54,565 nucleotides of DNA, from NCBI GenBank assembly GCA_031285625.1, contig JAITVV010000075.1, positions 1 through 54,565 on the forward strand, given 5' to 3'. Origin of the DNA: Prevotella sp. (GTDB lineage Bacteria; Bacteroidota; Bacteroidia; Bacteroidales; Dysgonomonadaceae). How positions within the stretch are numbered: the first letter of the stretch is position 1; every line of letters starts with the position of its first letter. Of this stretch, positions 53,402-54,565 are shown in pieces. The translations under genes and the position numbers were made by a program. The notes beneath the pieces are model-generated. The model saw only the letters and a list, made by a program, of their open reading frames with translations, had not been told where the DNA came from and made no database searches.

Positions 53402-53449
53402 AGAGTCAAAAACAGCGTTTATCCGTCTTAAAACAAACACAACAAAGTT

Positions 53450-54526
53450 ATGAAAAAGTTATTCATTGGCATCGATTTTTCAAAGGAGAAGCTCGATGTG
53501 ACGATTATCCTTGCATGCGGAATGAAGGAGATTGGTTCCAGGGAATATGGAAGTTTTCCTAATGACACCAAAGGCTATCGCAAGCTCATGGGGTGGGTTA
53601 AGACCAACGCATGGGATACAAACCCTGAAGAATGGCTGTTCTGCGGAGAAGACACCGGTTCATGCAGTATCGGCCTAAGCAAATGGCTTTATGGCAGAGG
53701 CTGCGACACCTGGATTGAGAACGCCTATGCCATTAAACACAGTAGTGGAATCCAACGTGTCAAGAACGACAAGGCAGACTCAGCTGCTATTGCTGAATAT
53801 GCCTGGCGGTATCAGGACAAGGCTATAACCTTTGAACCATTAAGCGATTCCTTGTTTCAACTACGAGAGGTTTTCCTGTATCGTCATAAACTGGTTCAGC
53901 AGAGAGTAGCCATGGAGGTACGAAAGATGGACAAATCCAACACCGGAAAGTGCAAAGCCCTATCGTTTATAAATCGTAAGAGCAAGCATCTTATCACAGA
54001 GATAAACAAATCCATCAAGGAATGTGACAAGATGATTGATGCGATAATAGATGCAGACGAAGAACTAAAGGAGAATTATGCCATTATAACCTCAATCAAA
54101 GGCGTAGCACGGCAGAATGCAACTTGTATGATAATATACACCAATAACTTTAAGAAATTTAACGGTAATCCTCGAAAAATTGCCTGTTATTATGGTGTCG
54201 CTCCCTTTGGTAAACAATCCGGTACAAGCATTAACACACCGGCTCGTACAAGCCACTTTGCAAACAAACTTATCAAGTCTTTATTGGGGCAGGCTGCCCA
54301 TATCGCAAAGATATTTAATCCTGAAATTAAGGAATACTATCAACGGCTGATAAGTAAGGGAAAGAAACCGCAAGTAGCTCTAAACAATGTCAAGAATAAG
54401 CTAATCCGAATAATTGTGGCTCTGGTTAGGAAAAAAGTACCGTATGATCCATACACGTACAAGTTTTATGCATCCCGCATACAAGAGAGGACAACTGAGA
54501 ATAATAAACAGTTAATTTATTGTTAA
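53450..54526 (+). CDS. IS110 family transposase (DEDD recombinase)
   Basis: This 358-aa protein has an N-terminal RuvC-like domain with Asp9 (FIGIDFSKEKLDV), Glu67 (FCGEDTG) and an acidic pair in VKNDKADSAAIAEYAW (Asp107, Asp110). The C-terminal Transposase_20 domain has ITSIKGVARQNATCMI, then RKIACYYGVAPFGKQSGTSI with the conserved Ser. IS110 enzymes act with a bridge RNA that pairs with donor and target DNA. The ORF is intact and preceded by the candidate RNA. Confidence 0.93.
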   Translation: MKKLFIGIDFSKEKLDVTIILACGMKEIGSREYGSFPNDTKGYRKLMGWVKTNAWDTNPEEWLFCGEDTGSCSIGLSKWLYGRGCDTWIENAYAIKHSSGIQRVKNDKADSAAIAEYAWRYQDKAITFEPLSDSLFQLREVFLYRHKLVQQRVAMEVRKMDKSNTGKCKALSFINRKSKHLITEINKSIKECDKMIDAIIDADEELKENYAIITSIKGVARQNATCMIIYTNNFKKFNGNPRKIACYYGVAPFGKQSGTSINTPARTSHFANKLIKSLLGQAAHIAKIFNPEIKEYYQRLISKGKKPQVALNNVKNKLIRIIVALVRKKVPYDPYTYKFYASRIQERTTENNKQLIYC

Positions 54527-54565
54527 ATCAAATAAAACATTAGGATATTAGCATAGAATACGTGG

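Larger units (their letters stand above)
53144..54560 (+). mobile_element. IS110-family insertion sequence (approximate limits)
   Basis: The element comprises the non-coding left end with the candidate bridge RNA, the transposase gene, and a short right end. IS110 elements lack terminal inverted repeats and often target duplications, so the ends are estimates. The left limit uses GACTCTAA; the right limit uses ATAGAATA (54553-54560), which also occurs in the RNA at 53367-53374. The implied size of about 1.4 kb is typical. Confidence 0.6.

Noticed and set aside
1-54565. CRISPR array or cas genes
   Set aside because: No regularly spaced repeat units with unique spacers and no Cas-like proteins are seen; the iterons at 47.9 kb are too short and too close.

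Overview
The window is chromosomal DNA of a Bacteroidota, most likely Bacteroidales and plausibly a Dysgonomonas/Parabacteroides relative. The reasons are low GC, an alpha-operon tail ending in a long acidic L17, promoters of the TAnnTTTG (-7) type, weak Shine-Dalgarno signals, and Bacteroidota-specific families (DUF5020, BfmA-type and DUF5712 mobilization proteins, a BT0820-like HAD). The genus is inferred; no rRNA is present to settle it.

From 1 to about 44.7 kb the sequence is ordinary core genome. It opens with the end of the ribosomal alpha operon (rpsM-rpsK-rpsD-rpoA-rplQ), which has a structured leader before rpsD. Then come pbpC and a GNAT gene, a membrane flippase-like protein, glycerate kinase, an esterase, a LuxR-type regulator and a subtilase. 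A compact run xseA - WG-repeat protein - xseB - ispD and tatA follows. Next are a HAD hydrolase and a hydroxyacid dehydrogenase, a ppk-ppx polyphosphate operon, an S24 repressor facing a small HTH gene across a palindrome, and a TonB receptor. A methyltransferase, an M20 peptidase, kup, cvpA, rpmH, folA, cca and a second ppx come next. The core ends with a heterodimeric ABC exporter, ppdK, a purine permease and a DUF5020 outer-membrane protein.

Two core genes are visibly broken. The first ABC half-transporter carries a 247-bp internal inversion (37239-37485) that removes its signature and Walker B motifs. Re-inverting the segment restores a perfect 574-codon frame ending 3 bp before its partner gene. 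A DUF5131 gene is split by a -1 frameshift in a run of eight A.

From the tRNA-Pro (44884) to the end the window is accessory DNA. A mobilizable-element module (helix-turn-helix protein, DUF5906/VapE-like helicase, clustered TTGAC-type iterons, BfmA-type and DUF5712 relaxase genes) sits beside the tRNA without a visible integrase. A tight three-gene cassette follows: AAA ATPase, RloB-like protein and histidine phosphatase. It resembles the AbiL/RloAB anti-phage pair with an added phosphatase and is the best candidate here for an undescribed system. Next come an orphan Phd/YefM-type antitoxin, a lipoprotein gene with an in-frame amber codon, and an IS110-family element whose non-coding left end folds like a bridge RNA.
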